The notes under the pieces: generated by a model
The model's database searches: none
Seen by the model: only the letters and a program-made list of their open reading frames with translations
Told to the model about the DNA's origin: nothing
Translations under genes and position numbers: made by a program
From: Phycisphaerales bacterium
GTDB lineage: Bacteria > Planctomycetota > Phycisphaerae > UBA1845
Length of the DNA: 52,959 nt
Direction: 5' to 3'
Assembly: GCA_013140575.1 (NCBI GenBank)
Contig: JABFSN010000059.1
Span: 1-52,959, forward strand
In this document: piece after piece, positions 31,964 through 42,000 of the stretch
How the letters are laid out: each line of letters opens with the position of its first letter
How positions within the stretch are numbered: the stretch's first letter is position 1

Positions 31964-33330
31964 CCGTCCACGGTGGGTGCCGCAGCTGAAGACCCGCGAT
32001 TCGACCGGACGAACCACCCCAACATTCGACGGAACGCATATCGAAGCCGAACGCGCCACAGCCGCTTGCGAAGCTGGGCGAACATGGCGTTCTCCGGGTC
32101 GACCTTCAGGCCGTAGGTGATCATGGTCCGCGCTTCGCGGAACCGGCCGATGCGTTGGTACGCCAGCGTGGTCTTGACGATGGCCATCAGGTAATCAGGT
32201 TTCAATTCGATGGCCTTGCGGCAGTGTTCGATGCCTTCGTCGTGCTTGTCCAGCAGGAAACAGCACACGCCGAGGTTGTGGTGGGCGTTGGCGAGCATGG
32301 GGTCGAGGGTGATGGCGCGGCGGAAGGCTTCGGCGGCCTCGGCCGGCCGGCGGAGTTGCAACTGACAATTGCCCAGCAGCAACTGGGCCTGAACGTCGTC
32401 GGGATCGTCCGCGGCGGCGATGGCCAGATGATCGCGGGCCTTGTCCCATCGCCCCTGCCGTAGACAGACCGTGCCCAGGTGCAGGTCCAGCCCCTCGTAA
32501 TCCGGTTCGACGGTGCGGACGTGTTCGAACGCCTCGGACGCGGTGTCCAGCTTGTCCAGCGCCAGCGCCGCCCGGCCCAGTCCGAATCGGGCGTCGATGT
32601 GGTCGGTGGACAATTCGAGAACGTGGCGGAACTTGGCGGCCGCGCCGTCGGCGTCACCCGATTCGAGAAGCAGGTCGCCGAATTCGGACATCAGGTCGAC
32701 GTCGCCGGGATCTTCGCGGATGGCGATCAGGTAATTTTCGCGGGCCTTTTCAACGTCGTTCAACCCGCGGTAGGCCTGGGCGATCAGCCCCCGGACGCCC
32801 TCAAACTGCGGATCGATGCGCAGCACGCGCTCGAGACAATGAATCGCCCGGCGATGATCGCCGCGGTCGTTCAGCGAAAGGGCCATATGGTAATAACAAA
32901 ACGGGCATTCCGCCCGTAGTTGCCGGGCGACGTAGAATGTTTCCTCGGCTTTCTCGTGATCGCCCAGTTCGGCGTAGGCGGAAATCTGGTAGCAGTAACC
33001 CGGTTCGAAATCGGGGTGCAACTCGGTCACCCGGTGAAACGAAGCGAGCGATTCATCCACACGGCCGACGCGCAGTTGATCGATGGCCAGCGCCAGCAAA
33101 AGGTCGCGGTCGTCGGGGTCGCGTTCCAAGGCGAGCGCGTAAGCTTCGACGGCCAGCTCGAACTCGTCAAGCTGGTCGAGCAGGAAGCCGCGATGCCCGA
33201 GCCACATGGCGTTGCCGGGGATGATCTCCAGCGCGGCCTCCAACTCGGACAACGCTTCGGCCCAGCGACGCGCTTCGGACAACTGCTGAGCCCGTTCGGC
33301 GCGCCGTTCCGCTTCAAACCAATCGCTCAT
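31960..33330 (-). CDS. tetratricopeptide-repeat protein
   Basis: The 456-residue protein is built of about eleven TPR units from residue 8 to 415 (for example AYAELGDHEKAEETFYVA, AYRGLNDVEKARENYLIA and NLGVCCFLLDKHDEGIEH), ending with a basic tail (RVRLRYAFRRMLGWFVRS). No signal peptide or enzyme domain is seen. It is a soluble protein-protein scaffold; partners are unknown. The last codon and stop (TAA, 31960-31962) fall inside the right terminus of the family 2 MITE, so the original C-terminus may have been slightly different. It is divergent from ychF with a 193-base gap. Confidence 0.85.
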   Translation of the reverse strand: MSDWFEAERRAERAQQLSEARRWAEALSELEAALEIIPGNAMWLGHRGFLLDQLDEFELAVEAYALALERDPDDRDLLLALAIDQLRVGRVDESLASFHRVTELHPDFEPGYCYQISAYAELGDHEKAEETFYVARQLRAECPFCYYHMALSLNDRGDHRRAIHCLERVLRIDPQFEGVRGLIAQAYRGLNDVEKARENYLIAIREDPGDVDLMSEFGDLLLESGDADGAAAKFRHVLELSTDHIDARFGLGRAALALDKLDTASEAFEHVRTVEPDYEGLDLHLGTVCLRQGRWDKARDHLAIAAADDPDDVQAQLLLGNCQLQLRRPAEAAEAFRRAITLDPMLANAHHNLGVCCFLLDKHDEGIEHCRKAIELKPDYLMAIVKTTLAYQRIGRFREARTMITYGLKVDPENAMFAQLRKRLWRVRLRYAFRRMLGWFVRSNRGSSAAAPTVDG

Positions 33331-33523
33331 GCGTCAGTTCTCGCCCGCCGGACCACCCGGTCACCGTCTAATCATATTCCTGTTATCGGGCAGCGGCAAC
33401 GTCCGACCCGTCCGTCTTTCGGAATTTGGAGGGTAGCGGGAAAAACCCGTGCCAACACGCACCCCCGCCTTGACCGGGTCCGGAGCGCCCGTACAATCAC
33501 CCGCCCGCTATAGGAGCATACGA

Positions 33524-34588
33524 TTGAAAGCCGCCATCGTCGGCCTGCCCCTGTCCGGTAAGACCACCCTTTTCAGTGCCGTCACCGGACATTTGTCCGA
33601 TCCGGCCGGTCTGGGGCAGGTGCAGCGCGCCGTCGCCAAGGTTCCCGACACCCGTCTGGATGCCCTGGCCCGCATTTTCAGCCCGAAAAAGTACACCCAG
33701 GCCACGGTGGAGTTTATCGACGTCCCCGGCCTCGATCTCGCGGATGCCCGTGGGCGGGACGAATTGCGACGGCATTTGCCCGATATTCGGCAATCGGAAC
33801 TGCTGGTGACGGTGTTGCGGGCGTTCGAAAACCCGGATGCACCGGCCTACCGGAATCGGGTGGACCCCAAGGCCGACTTGCGGGAGTTGCACGATGAATT
33901 CCTGCTGGCGGACCTGGAAACGCTGACCGGCCGAATTGACCGCATGGAAAAATCGATCCGCAAGCCAACGGGGACGCACGATCAGGAAAAGCATGAGGTC
34001 GATGTGTTGAAGGCCTGCGTGGAAGCGCTCGAGGCGAGCAAGCCCGTATCCAGCGTCGTGCACAAGGCGGAAGACCGGGCGGTCGTCGGCGGGTACGGGT
34101 TGTTGACGCTGAAACCGATGTTGGCGGTCTACAATGTCCCCGCGCAACGTGCGGCCGAGGCCGATCCCCCGCCGCCGGAATACACCGTGGCCGCCGTGGG
34201 TGTTTGCGCGGACGTCGAGCGGGACATCGCCCAACTGGAGCCGGCGGACAGGCCGGCGTTTCTGGCGGACCTGGGCGTTAAGGAGCCGGCCCGGGACCGG
34301 TTGATCCGCCGCTGCTACGAGGCGCTGGGGCTGATTTCGTTCCTGACCGCGTCGGAAAAAGAAGTGCGGGCATGGACCATCCGCCGCGGCGAGACGGCGG
34401 TGGAGGCGGCCGGCGAAATTCATTCGGACATCGCCCGCGGATTCATTCGTGCGGAGACCGTGGCGTTCGACGACTTGATGGCCGGGGGAGACATGAAGGC
34501 GGCGAAGGCGGCCGGCAAGGTCCGCCAGGAAGGCAAGACCTACGTCGTGCAGGACGGGGACATCGTCCATTTTCGATTTAACGTGTGA
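33524..34588 (+). CDS. ychF: YchF/Obg-like P-loop NTPase
   Basis: The 354-residue protein begins at TTG 33524, seven bases after TAGGAG. It has the P-loop GLPLSGKTTLF (6-16), DVPGLDLADARGR as the G3 loop, and NVP at the G4 position, where GTPases have NKxD; this change fits the ATP preference of YchF. The C-terminus is the TGS/ubiquitin-like YchF domain (ETVAFDDLMAGG, then VQDGDIVHFRFNV). YchF binds ribosomes and proteins in stress responses. Length is close to the usual 360. The call is firm although the sequence is divergent from enterobacterial YchF. Confidence 0.9.
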   Translation: MKAAIVGLPLSGKTTLFSAVTGHLSDPAGLGQVQRAVAKVPDTRLDALARIFSPKKYTQATVEFIDVPGLDLADARGRDELRRHLPDIRQSELLVTVLRAFENPDAPAYRNRVDPKADLRELHDEFLLADLETLTGRIDRMEKSIRKPTGTHDQEKHEVDVLKACVEALEASKPVSSVVHKAEDRAVVGGYGLLTLKPMLAVYNVPAQRAAEADPPPPEYTVAAVGVCADVERDIAQLEPADRPAFLADLGVKEPARDRLIRRCYEALGLISFLTASEKEVRAWTIRRGETAVEAAGEIHSDIARGFIRAETVAFDDLMAGGDMKAAKAAGKVRQEGKTYVVQDGDIVHFRFNV

Positions 34589-34647
34589 GGCGGCGTTGGG
34601 ATATTACATAACTAACGCTTCTACAGCGAGTTAGGTGGTTTGGCGCG

Positions 34648-35130
34648 ATGATGCCGGAGAAGATTCGCGAACCGTTGATGGCCGCCGTGGCACGGATTCC
34701 CAGCGGCGTGGGGGTGCTAACGGCGATCGATCGCGGACATCCCATGGGCATGTTGGCGAGTTGGTTTCAGCAGGCCGCGTTTGAACCGTTGATGATGACC
34801 GTGTGCGTCAAGAAGGGTCGGCCCATCGAGTCGCCGATCGACGGCAGCGGCAAGTTCCTGCTGAACATCCTCGGCGAAGAGTCGCAAACGCTGATGAAGC
34901 ACTTCGCGAAAGGGTTCGGCCCCGACGACGACGCATTCGACGGCGTTGGGCACCACTATCGAAATTCGGGAATCGAATTGGAAGGCGCCGTTGCGGTGAT
35001 CGAATGCAAGGTGGTTTCAAAAATCGAAGCGGGTGATCATTTCATTTACGTCGGCGAGGCATTCATGGGCGAACCGAAGGGGACGGGTCGGCCGCGGATT
35101 CACTCTCGCTCGACGGCTGCCAACTACTAG
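34648..35130 (+). CDS. flavin reductase-like FMN-binding protein
   Basis: The 160-residue protein has the flavin reductase pattern: ARIPSGVGVLTA at the N-terminus, MGMLASWFQQAAFEPLMMTVCV, then FLLNILGEESQ and GAVAVIECKVVSKIEAGDHFIYVGEA. Members bind FMN and reduce flavin or are small FMN oxidoreductases. Length is normal. The stop codon TAG (35128-35130) consists of the first three bases of a MITE terminal repeat, so the last residues may have been altered by insertion. The upstream gene ends 59 bases earlier; the pair may be co-transcribed. Confidence 0.88.
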   Translation: MMPEKIREPLMAAVARIPSGVGVLTAIDRGHPMGMLASWFQQAAFEPLMMTVCVKKGRPIESPIDGSGKFLLNILGEESQTLMKHFAKGFGPDDDAFDGVGHHYRNSGIELEGAVAVIECKVVSKIEAGDHFIYVGEAFMGEPKGTGRPRIHSRSTAANY

Positions 35131-35303
35131 TGCTCCGTCGCACCTAATTCTTCGGGGTGGCACGGGCAGGCGTCCTCGCTTGCTCGTGGTCTCCGACTTT
35201 CGGCGTGGACTGCGATTTCGACGTCCCGACCGGTCGCACACGGACAACGGAGTACCGTTGTCCGTGCCACCCAACCCGAATCATTAGCTGCGACGGAACA
35301 CTA
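35128..35303 (+). repeat. MITE-like element, family 1 copy B
   Basis: A 176-base element with 15-base terminal inverted repeats, TAGTGCTCCGTCGCA (35128-35142) and TGCGACGGAACACTA (35289-35303), differing at one position. Inner hairpins are GGGCAGGCG/TTGCTCG (decayed) and ACGGACAACGG/CCGTTGTCCGT. Same order as copy A at 31623-31797. It begins inside the flavin reductase stop codon. Confidence 0.85.
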
Positions 35304-36227
35304 GGCGGAGGGTTTGGCCGGTCGGATTGCGGTGCCCGGAAAAGTGGGTAGCCGTAAAACGAGGCGTGCGGCACCCCGTTAGTATTGGCGCGGTCAAAGG
35401 GTGCCGCAGCGAGTGGAAGATTATACGACGCTTCCCGTCGTCGGATTTTAGTTTTTCAGAAGAACCGGCGCTTTTGACCGGTCCAAGGCATAGCAGGGCG
35501 ACAAACACCCTACTTCACATTGTACATATGCCAGCACGAAAGTCCAGCGCGCGAAAAAAAATTCTTCCTTCCGTTCGAGATTCACCGACCATAACCCGTT
35601 CGTTGGTTTTCATCGGACAATTAACCGACCAAGGCAAAGGTAAACCAGCCCCCTTCGAAACGCGGCGCGCGGATCGCGAATGGCCACTCGATCGATACCG
35701 AACTGATGCCGAACGACGAGATTCCTTCACATTGCGTGCCAAGCACTTCGCTATGTTCCCCAGATTACCACAAGTCGTTGTCAAAAAAAAGCCTAAAATG
35801 TTTGTTTTTTTCGGTCGGCCGGCGAGCGCTCCCTGTGAAATCTTCATTACAGACGTCCGGGAACGTCACGGCGGAGCGTAAGTCATTGGCGGGACGCAAG
35901 ATAGGGGGACGAGCCTCCCGCCCGCGATGTCGTCGTCCGACCCGGACGGAATTGTCCCGGGATCGCGAAGGTCGGGTTCTCCGAACATGCACCCGGGGCG
36001 GAGAATCAGACGGACGTCACGTCTGGATAAGTTGAAACAGAACTGAACGGGGTGTATCGACCGACCGATGTAGACGATGGGCCGTCGAATGGGGGCGCGA
36101 GGGGGCGCCAGACGCTCGTAAAACGACGCGCCGCGCGATCCGGGTTGGCGCAGGCGGCGTACGGAACGGTCACACAGTCGGCACCGGGCGGGCGAGGTAC
36201 GCCGGCTGCCGGGATTGTGAGTCAATC
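35304..36227. other. long non-coding gap, lower GC, nothing recognised
   Basis: About 920 bases without a supported gene. The part around 35400-35860 is visibly more AT-rich than the rest of the window, with A- and T-runs near 35785-35810. A frame of 184 residues (35327-35881) has no ribosome-binding site, no GC bias at third positions and no family resemblance, so it is not called. The end may hold the promoter and leader of the downstream regulator. Confidence 0.5.
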
Positions 36228-37832
36228 ATGTCGGAATCATCGCGGGGAAGAATCCTGTTAGTGGACGACGAGGAGAAGCTGAGGTTTATCCTCCGCGCCC
36301 ATCTGTCGGCCGCCGGCTTCGAGGTACACGAGGCACAAAACGCGGAGCAGGCCATCGCCGAGGTCAAATCGTTCCGTCCGGACCTGATCGTGATGGACGT
36401 GGGCCTTCCGGGAATGGATGGGATCGAGGGGACGCGGCGCCTGAAGGCGGATCCGGAAACCAGCGCCATACCCATCATCATGTTGACCGCCCGTAGTGCT
36501 TCCGACCACGTGGTGATGGCGTTGGAGGCCGGCGCCCAGGAATACGTGGTCAAGCCGTTTGACGTGGGCGAGTTGATGGCCCGTATCCGTACGGTGCTGC
36601 GGTTGGCGCGGACGCGAACGGAACTGGACGCGCTGAACAACCGGCTGGCGACAGAGGTCGAGCAGCGGACTGCACGTCTGCGGACGCTCTACAATTTCAC
36701 GCGGGCATTGAACGAGGCCGATTCGATCGACGCCATCCTGGGGTTGATTATCGAGGCCGTCACAAAGGTGACCGGGTGTCAGCGTGCGTCCATCCTACTG
36801 AAGGACGATGAGGGCGAACATCTGATCTGCCGGCGGGCGACGGGGATCGAGGCGGCGGTGGCGGGCCGGATTCGGGTTCATGCCAACGACGGAATCGCGG
36901 GCAAGGTGTTCACCACGGGCAAGACCTACGTGGCCAAGGTGTGCAGCGGGGTGGACGACCGGGGGTACGACGGCGAGTCGTTCATCAGCACGCCGCTGAT
37001 CGCCACGTCGTTGACGGCCAGTGAGGAGCGGCTGGGCGTATTGAGCATCACGGACCGGAATGGCGGGCAGACGTTCGAAGCGGACGAGATCGAGTGCGTG
37101 CGGTCGATCGCGGATTCGGGGGCGATCGCGATTCACAATCAGCTGGGCCGGGAGCGGTTGGAGGGGTCGGTGAAGGTGCTGCTGATGACGGTGGGTCGGC
37201 TGGCGGAGTACCGAGACAACGAGACCAGCCTGCACCTGGAACGGGTGTGCGAGTACGCCCGTATTCTGACCACGGAACTGCACCGGGATTCGAAGTACGC
37301 AGGCGAGATCGGCGACGGGATGATCGAGGACATCTACCTGGCCGCCCCCATGCACGACATCGGGAAGGTGGGGATCGCCGACGATATCCTGTGCAAGCCG
37401 GGGAAGCTGACGGACGACGAATATGGTGTCATGCAGCGGCACTGCGCCATCGGGCGGGAGGTGCTGGAGCCGGCCATGGCGAGGACGGGGCCGGTGCCGC
37501 TGCTGAAGATGTGCGTGGAGATCGCGTCAAGCCACCACGAACGATGGGACGGAAACGGGTACCCCGAGGGATTGGCCGGGGAGGACATTCCGCTGGCGGC
37601 GCGGATCATCGCCCTGGTGGACGCGTACGACGCAATCACCAGCCGTCGGCGCTACAAGGAGGCCGCAAGTCACGAGAAGGCGGTGCGTATTATTCAGGAG
37701 GATGCGGGCAAGCATTTCGATCCGCATTTAATCGAGCCGTTCCTGCGCTGCGCGGACGCGTTCAACGAAGTTCGCCGCACGCACGAGGACGACACATCCA
37801 GTCCCAGCCGGCACGAACTGGCGAGCGTTTGA
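36228..37832 (+). CDS. response regulator with receiver, GAF and HD-GYP domains
   Basis: The 534-residue protein has a CheY receiver (about 7-125; phospho-acceptor Asp57 in LIVMDVGLPGMDG; Lys in VVKPFDVGE), then a coiled linker (about 128-160). A GAF domain follows (about 165-310) and then HD-GYP (about 320-515) with HDIGKVG and HHERWDGNGYPEGL. It should sense a phosphorelay and hydrolyse cyclic-di-GMP. No histidine kinase is adjacent. The ribosome-binding site is weak (GTGAGTCAATC precedes ATG). The C-terminal 25 residues are polar and unstructured. Confidence 0.92.
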   Translation: MSESSRGRILLVDDEEKLRFILRAHLSAAGFEVHEAQNAEQAIAEVKSFRPDLIVMDVGLPGMDGIEGTRRLKADPETSAIPIIMLTARSASDHVVMALEAGAQEYVVKPFDVGELMARIRTVLRLARTRTELDALNNRLATEVEQRTARLRTLYNFTRALNEADSIDAILGLIIEAVTKVTGCQRASILLKDDEGEHLICRRATGIEAAVAGRIRVHANDGIAGKVFTTGKTYVAKVCSGVDDRGYDGESFISTPLIATSLTASEERLGVLSITDRNGGQTFEADEIECVRSIADSGAIAIHNQLGRERLEGSVKVLLMTVGRLAEYRDNETSLHLERVCEYARILTTELHRDSKYAGEIGDGMIEDIYLAAPMHDIGKVGIADDILCKPGKLTDDEYGVMQRHCAIGREVLEPAMARTGPVPLLKMCVEIASSHHERWDGNGYPEGLAGEDIPLAARIIALVDAYDAITSRRRYKEAASHEKAVRIIQEDAGKHFDPHLIEPFLRCADAFNEVRRTHEDDTSSPSRHELASV

Positions 37833-37935
37833 CCGAGACCTTCTTTCACCAGCGACATGCCGTTGGCCGCGATGGGACACCCGCCGCCGCATTTCGCCGC
37901 GCGGCTTTTTGGGTGCGTGACACTCTCGGCGGCCC

Positions 37936-38280
37936 GTTTCAGCCCCGATAGGGGCGATCGTGTGTAGCCCACGGCGGAAGGCGTGGGTGCAGGATGCTCC
38001 GTGCGATGGCAAGCCCCGGCAGGGGCGGACGGATCGCGCGACACGAAACCATGACGCGGACGGCAGTCGGTCCGATCGGGGCGCGTATGACACATGTGGC
38101 GCGGCCGGCGCCATCGCACGAGCCGCGGTCGCCCCTGCCGGGGCTGGTGCGCGAATTCGCAAATCGCTCCCACGGCTTCCGCCGTGGGCTGGCGACGACC
38201 GCTCCTGCCGGAGCTGGGGAACGGGATGGGAGTTTGCTCCAAGGGCGTCGGCCGTGGACCGGCGACGCCGCGACGTAGAC
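37936..38280. repeat. GC-rich hairpin repeat cluster
   Basis: Contains units such as CAGCCCCGATAGGGGCGATC, TAGCCCACGGCGGAAGGCGTGGG, AGCCCCGGCAGGGGCGGA and their inverted forms (CGCCCCTGCCGGGGCT, CCCACGGCTTCCGCCGTGGG). The same families recur at 38876-39005 and 50680-51010. The 527-base gap around it has no gene. Confidence 0.55.
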
Positions 38281-38401
38281 GTCGCTTCTCTCCCGGGGCC
38301 TCGACCGCACCGCCGATTCTATCACGGACCCAGGCTTTTTTTCCATGCGACAGTGATACGTGACTCGCAGGTCCGAATCTGGTGGAATTCTCTCGGGGCG
38401 T

Positions 38402-38626
38402 TTGATTATAACCTACCGAGGGCGAGTCAGGAACGGACTGATTGTTCTGAACGAGCCGGGGCAGTTGCCGGAGGGTGTCGAAGTCGAGGTGCGCGCCCTT
38501 TCCGAGGAAACGACCACGACCACGCTTTACGAACGACTCAAGAACGTCATCGGCATCGCCGAGGGCCTGCCGTCGGACATGGCCCGCAACCACGACCATT
38601 ACATCCACGGCGCATCCAAACGGTGA
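38402..38626 (+). CDS. small antitoxin-like protein (TYRGRVRNG family)
   Basis: The 74-residue protein begins near TTG 38402 (an upstream GTG at 38360 adds 14 unlikely residues). It has RVRNGLIVLNEPGQLPEGVEV, a swapped-hairpin/DUF104-like beta segment, then a helix with LYERLKNVIGIAEGLPSDMA and a C-terminal NHDHYIHGASKR. Proteins of this shape are common in planctomycetes and cyanobacteria, usually directly before a PIN-domain toxin. Here no PIN gene follows; the next coding trace is a SEFIR remnant. An orphan antitoxin is the best reading. Confidence 0.6.
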   Translation: MIITYRGRVRNGLIVLNEPGQLPEGVEVEVRALSEETTTTTLYERLKNVIGIAEGLPSDMARNHDHYIHGASKR

Positions 38627-38727
38627 CTCCCCGCTGAAAGCGGCATCGGCCTTATCCGCACGCCGCTGCGCTTCACCCGACCGACACCAGGCACTACCAT
38701 GCACACCGGGTCTGGGCGGGTCGGGAA

Positions 38728-38784
38728 TGACGAACGTCTTTATCAGTTACAGCCACGACTCGCCCGACCATTTTCGACGGCGAC
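38728..38784 (+). pseudogene. SEFIR/TIR-domain N-terminal remnant
   Basis: At ATG 38728 the frame reads MTNVFISYSHDSPDHFRRR, the conserved first strand and loop of SEFIR (TIR-like) domains. After about 19 codons similarity ends, and the DNA passes into hairpin repeats (38876-39005). In related planctomycete proteins a SEFIR domain precedes the same kind of STAND NTPase that is encoded 370 bases downstream. It is read as the cut-off start of a former SEFIR-STAND gene. Confidence 0.6.
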
Positions 38785-38875
38785 GAGGACTCGGCGAGCT
38801 TGTTGCTATCCGTAGCGTCGCGGCATGGTGCCCCATGACTTGCGCGTACGTGATTGGCCGCATGTGGGGGTCCGC

Positions 38876-39005
38876 ATACATTCCGCCCCGAAAGGGGCGA
38901 CGGACAGTAGCCACGGGTGGAGCGAGGCGCAGCCTCGCGGAACCCGTGGATATCGTCCCCATTATTCCACCCGCCCCGACAGGGGCGGAGGAACCCATCG
39001 GCGCG
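38876..39005 (+). repeat. GC-rich hairpin repeat (TAGCCACGGGTGGAG type), copy 1
   Basis: Blocks in order: CCGCCCCGAAAGGGGCG, TAGCCACGGGTGGAGCGAGG, AACCCGTGGAT, CGCCCCGACAGGGGCGGAGG. The same order occurs at about 50885-51010. It lies between the SEFIR remnant and the cyclase-STAND start. Confidence 0.6.
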
Positions 39006-39097
39006 ACGCTAATCACGTACTCTTGCGCGGCAAGACTTGCGAGATGCCCGGCGCGTTTCCGTCGCCCAATTACCGCGCAACGTCCAACGACCGGAGC

Positions 39098-42000
39098 ATG
39101 GTATTGACATCATCCGAAAAAAAAGGGGCGCGATACGACCCTGCGAGTTCCTCGTGGCCGGTCGAGATCGCAACGAAAGCAACCCCGTCGGGGGAATTCA
39201 TTGAATGGGCCGGGCCTTCGGATCTTCAGATACTGGCGATCGTCTTCACCGACATCATCGACAGCACGTCCTTGAACAACGAATTCGGCATCAAGCCGTG
39301 GGACGAAATCCTGTCGATCCATTCGGAACGCGCCGCCGACCTCATCACCGTATGCAAGGGCTTTCGAGTCAAGATGATCGGTGATGCCGTGCTCGCCGTG
39401 TTTCGCAGCTCGCGCAACGCGGTTGCATTCGCCAACCAACTGGAGGCGGACACCGGGCATCCCGACGTGCGGATTCGGGCCGGCGTCCATGTCGGACAGG
39501 TCAGGATCCGAGCCGACGACACATTCGGTCCGAGCGTCAATTTCGCATCCCGCGTCGTGGGGAGAGCCACGAAGGGCGGCATCTGGATTTCCGACGGAGT
39601 TCACGAACACCTCCTGGAGTGGGATCGCAGCGGGGTCGCAGACTGGACCAGGCATGCGGGGCTGAAGGTCAAGGGGTTCAACGTCAAGCGATTCACACTG
39701 TGGTCGTTGCCGCCGTCGCGCGAGCGGACGATCGAACTTTCGAAGACGGTCTCCGTTGCGCCCACGACGTTGCCCGCCATCACCCTCGCGCAGACTGAAA
39801 AGCAGACGCCTGTATTCATCCGATGGGCGAAATCCGTTGGGTACGTTCCCCTCGCCGTCGTGTTTACCGACGTCATCGGCAGCACGAAGCTGAACATCGA
39901 CCTGGGCGATCTTGTATGGGACCAAGTCCGTACGACTCACTTCCGGCGGGCAGAGGGGTTGATCGGTTCGCAGCACGGCTTCCTGGTCAAAACCATCGGC
40001 GACGCGGTGATGGCGCTCTTCCCCAACGTCATCAATGCCACCTCCTTCGCCATGGCGCTGGAGCGCGAGCCTGGCGACCCCCGAATCCGCATTCGGGCCG
40101 GCGTTCACGTCGGGCAGATGCAGTTCACGGAATCGGACGTCTTCGGAAACACCGTCAACATCGCCGCCCGAATTTCCGGAATGCCGAAAAACGGCGGCAT
40201 CTGGATTTCAGACGAAGTCATGAAGGACATGATGCGTTACAATCCGACGTGGAAAACGCCGTGGACTCGCCACGAGAACGTCTCGTTTCCCGGATTCAAT
40301 GCTGTACGGTTCAAAGTGTGGTCATTGCCGCCATCACGCGAGCCGGCGTTCGAAGTATCGGAGACGCCCTCCGCTGCGACCGGAATGACGAGTACGGCGT
40401 CCACTCCGGCACGCCCCCCGAGGGTGTCTCCGCTCAAGTTGTCCCACGTCGCCGACGAATTGATCGGTCGCGACATGGAACTGCAACGACTCGACCGGGC
40501 GTGGGTGGCAACGGGCCCCGGCAAACCGAGAATCGTGTTCATCGTGGGCTGGGGCGGGACCGGAAAGACCGCCCTGATCGTCGAGTGGATGAACCGGTTG
40601 AGCGCCGATGGGTGGCGCGGCGCGACCCATGTCTTCAACTGGTCGTTCTACAGTCAGGGCACGCGCACAAAGGGCGAACCGTCGTCGGTCTCGTTCGTCT
40701 CCGAGGCGCTCAAGTTCTTCGGTGACAACGAAACGGCCAACAGCAACATGTCCGGCTGGGACAAGGGGGCGCGCATCGCCCAGCTCGTGACCCAACATCG
40801 AACCCTGTTGATCCTCGACGGACTGGAGCCTCTGCAGCACCCTCCCGGGCCGATGGCCGGCAAACTGAAAGACGACGCCATCGAATCGCTGCTCCGTGCG
40901 CTGGCGTGGGACAACCCCGGATTGTGCGTGGTCACCACCCGCGAGACGGTCACCGATCTTGCATCGACGCCGCCCAACATCGCCCCGGTCTGGCCCCTCG
41001 ATCATCTCTCCGAAGACGCGGGGGCGGCCATTCTGAAACGCGCTGGCGTACGCGGAACCGATTACGAACTCCGGCGGCTCAGCCGCGATGTGCGCGGACA
41101 CGCGCTGACGCTGCACCTATGGGGACAATTGCTCGCCCGCGCCGACGTCCGCACCCGCGACATGGTCAAGTTCGACGATTTCGACGCCGTCGAACAAGGC
41201 CGGCACGCGTTCAAGGTCTTGGCGGGCTACGAGCACTGGTTCGCCCAGGGCGGTGAGGCCGGGCGGCGGCAGTTGGCGGTGCTGCGGGTGATGGGGTTGT
41301 TCGACCGGCCGGCCGATCCGGGGTGTCTGGCCGCGCTGCGGGATCCTCCGATCGCGGGTCTGACCGACGCGCTGGGCGGGCTTTCCGATGAGGAATGGAA
41401 CGTCGTGCTGTCGGACCTGGAATCGATCGGGCTGGCCACGGTCGCGGAGTGGGAGCGACCGCGGGTGAGAGGGTATGACGAAGAAACGGGGCGGGCGTCG
41501 ATGATCTGGGACCGCATGGACCGACGCTACGACATCGGCGAGCCACGGGAGTTCACGCCGCCCGCGGCGGCGCCGGCCGGGGCGGTCGCGATCGACGTTC
41601 ACCCGCTGATCCGTGAGTACTTCGCGGCGCGGGTGCGCGAGGCGAACCCCGACGCGTGGCGCGAGGGGCACGCCCGGCTGTACGAGCACCTGGGCGCGTC
41701 GGTCCCCTATTGGCCGGAGGGGATGGACGGGCTGCAACCGCTCTACCAGGCCGTCGCCCACGGCTGCCTGGCCGGGCTGCATGAAAGGGCCCGCGCCGAC
41801 GTTTATCGCGATCGCATCCTCCGCGGCACCGGGATCGGCGGGAATTACAGCACAAAAAAGCTCGGTGCGATCGGACCCGACCTCGGGGCCGTCGCCTGCT
41901 TCTTCGATGAGCCGTGGACGCGGGTGTCGGAGAAGCTCACCGAACGTGATCGGTCGTGGCTGCTCAACGAAGCGAGCTTCTCCCTTCGCGCCCTGGGCCG

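Noticed and set aside
35327-35881. 184-codon frame in the AT-richer gap
   Set aside because: No start signal, no codon bias, no family resemblance; left as unexplained non-coding DNA.
38825-39097. Upstream in-frame extension of the cyclase-STAND gene
   Set aside because: The 91 added codons are repeat DNA; similarity to the cyclase fold starts after ATG 39098.
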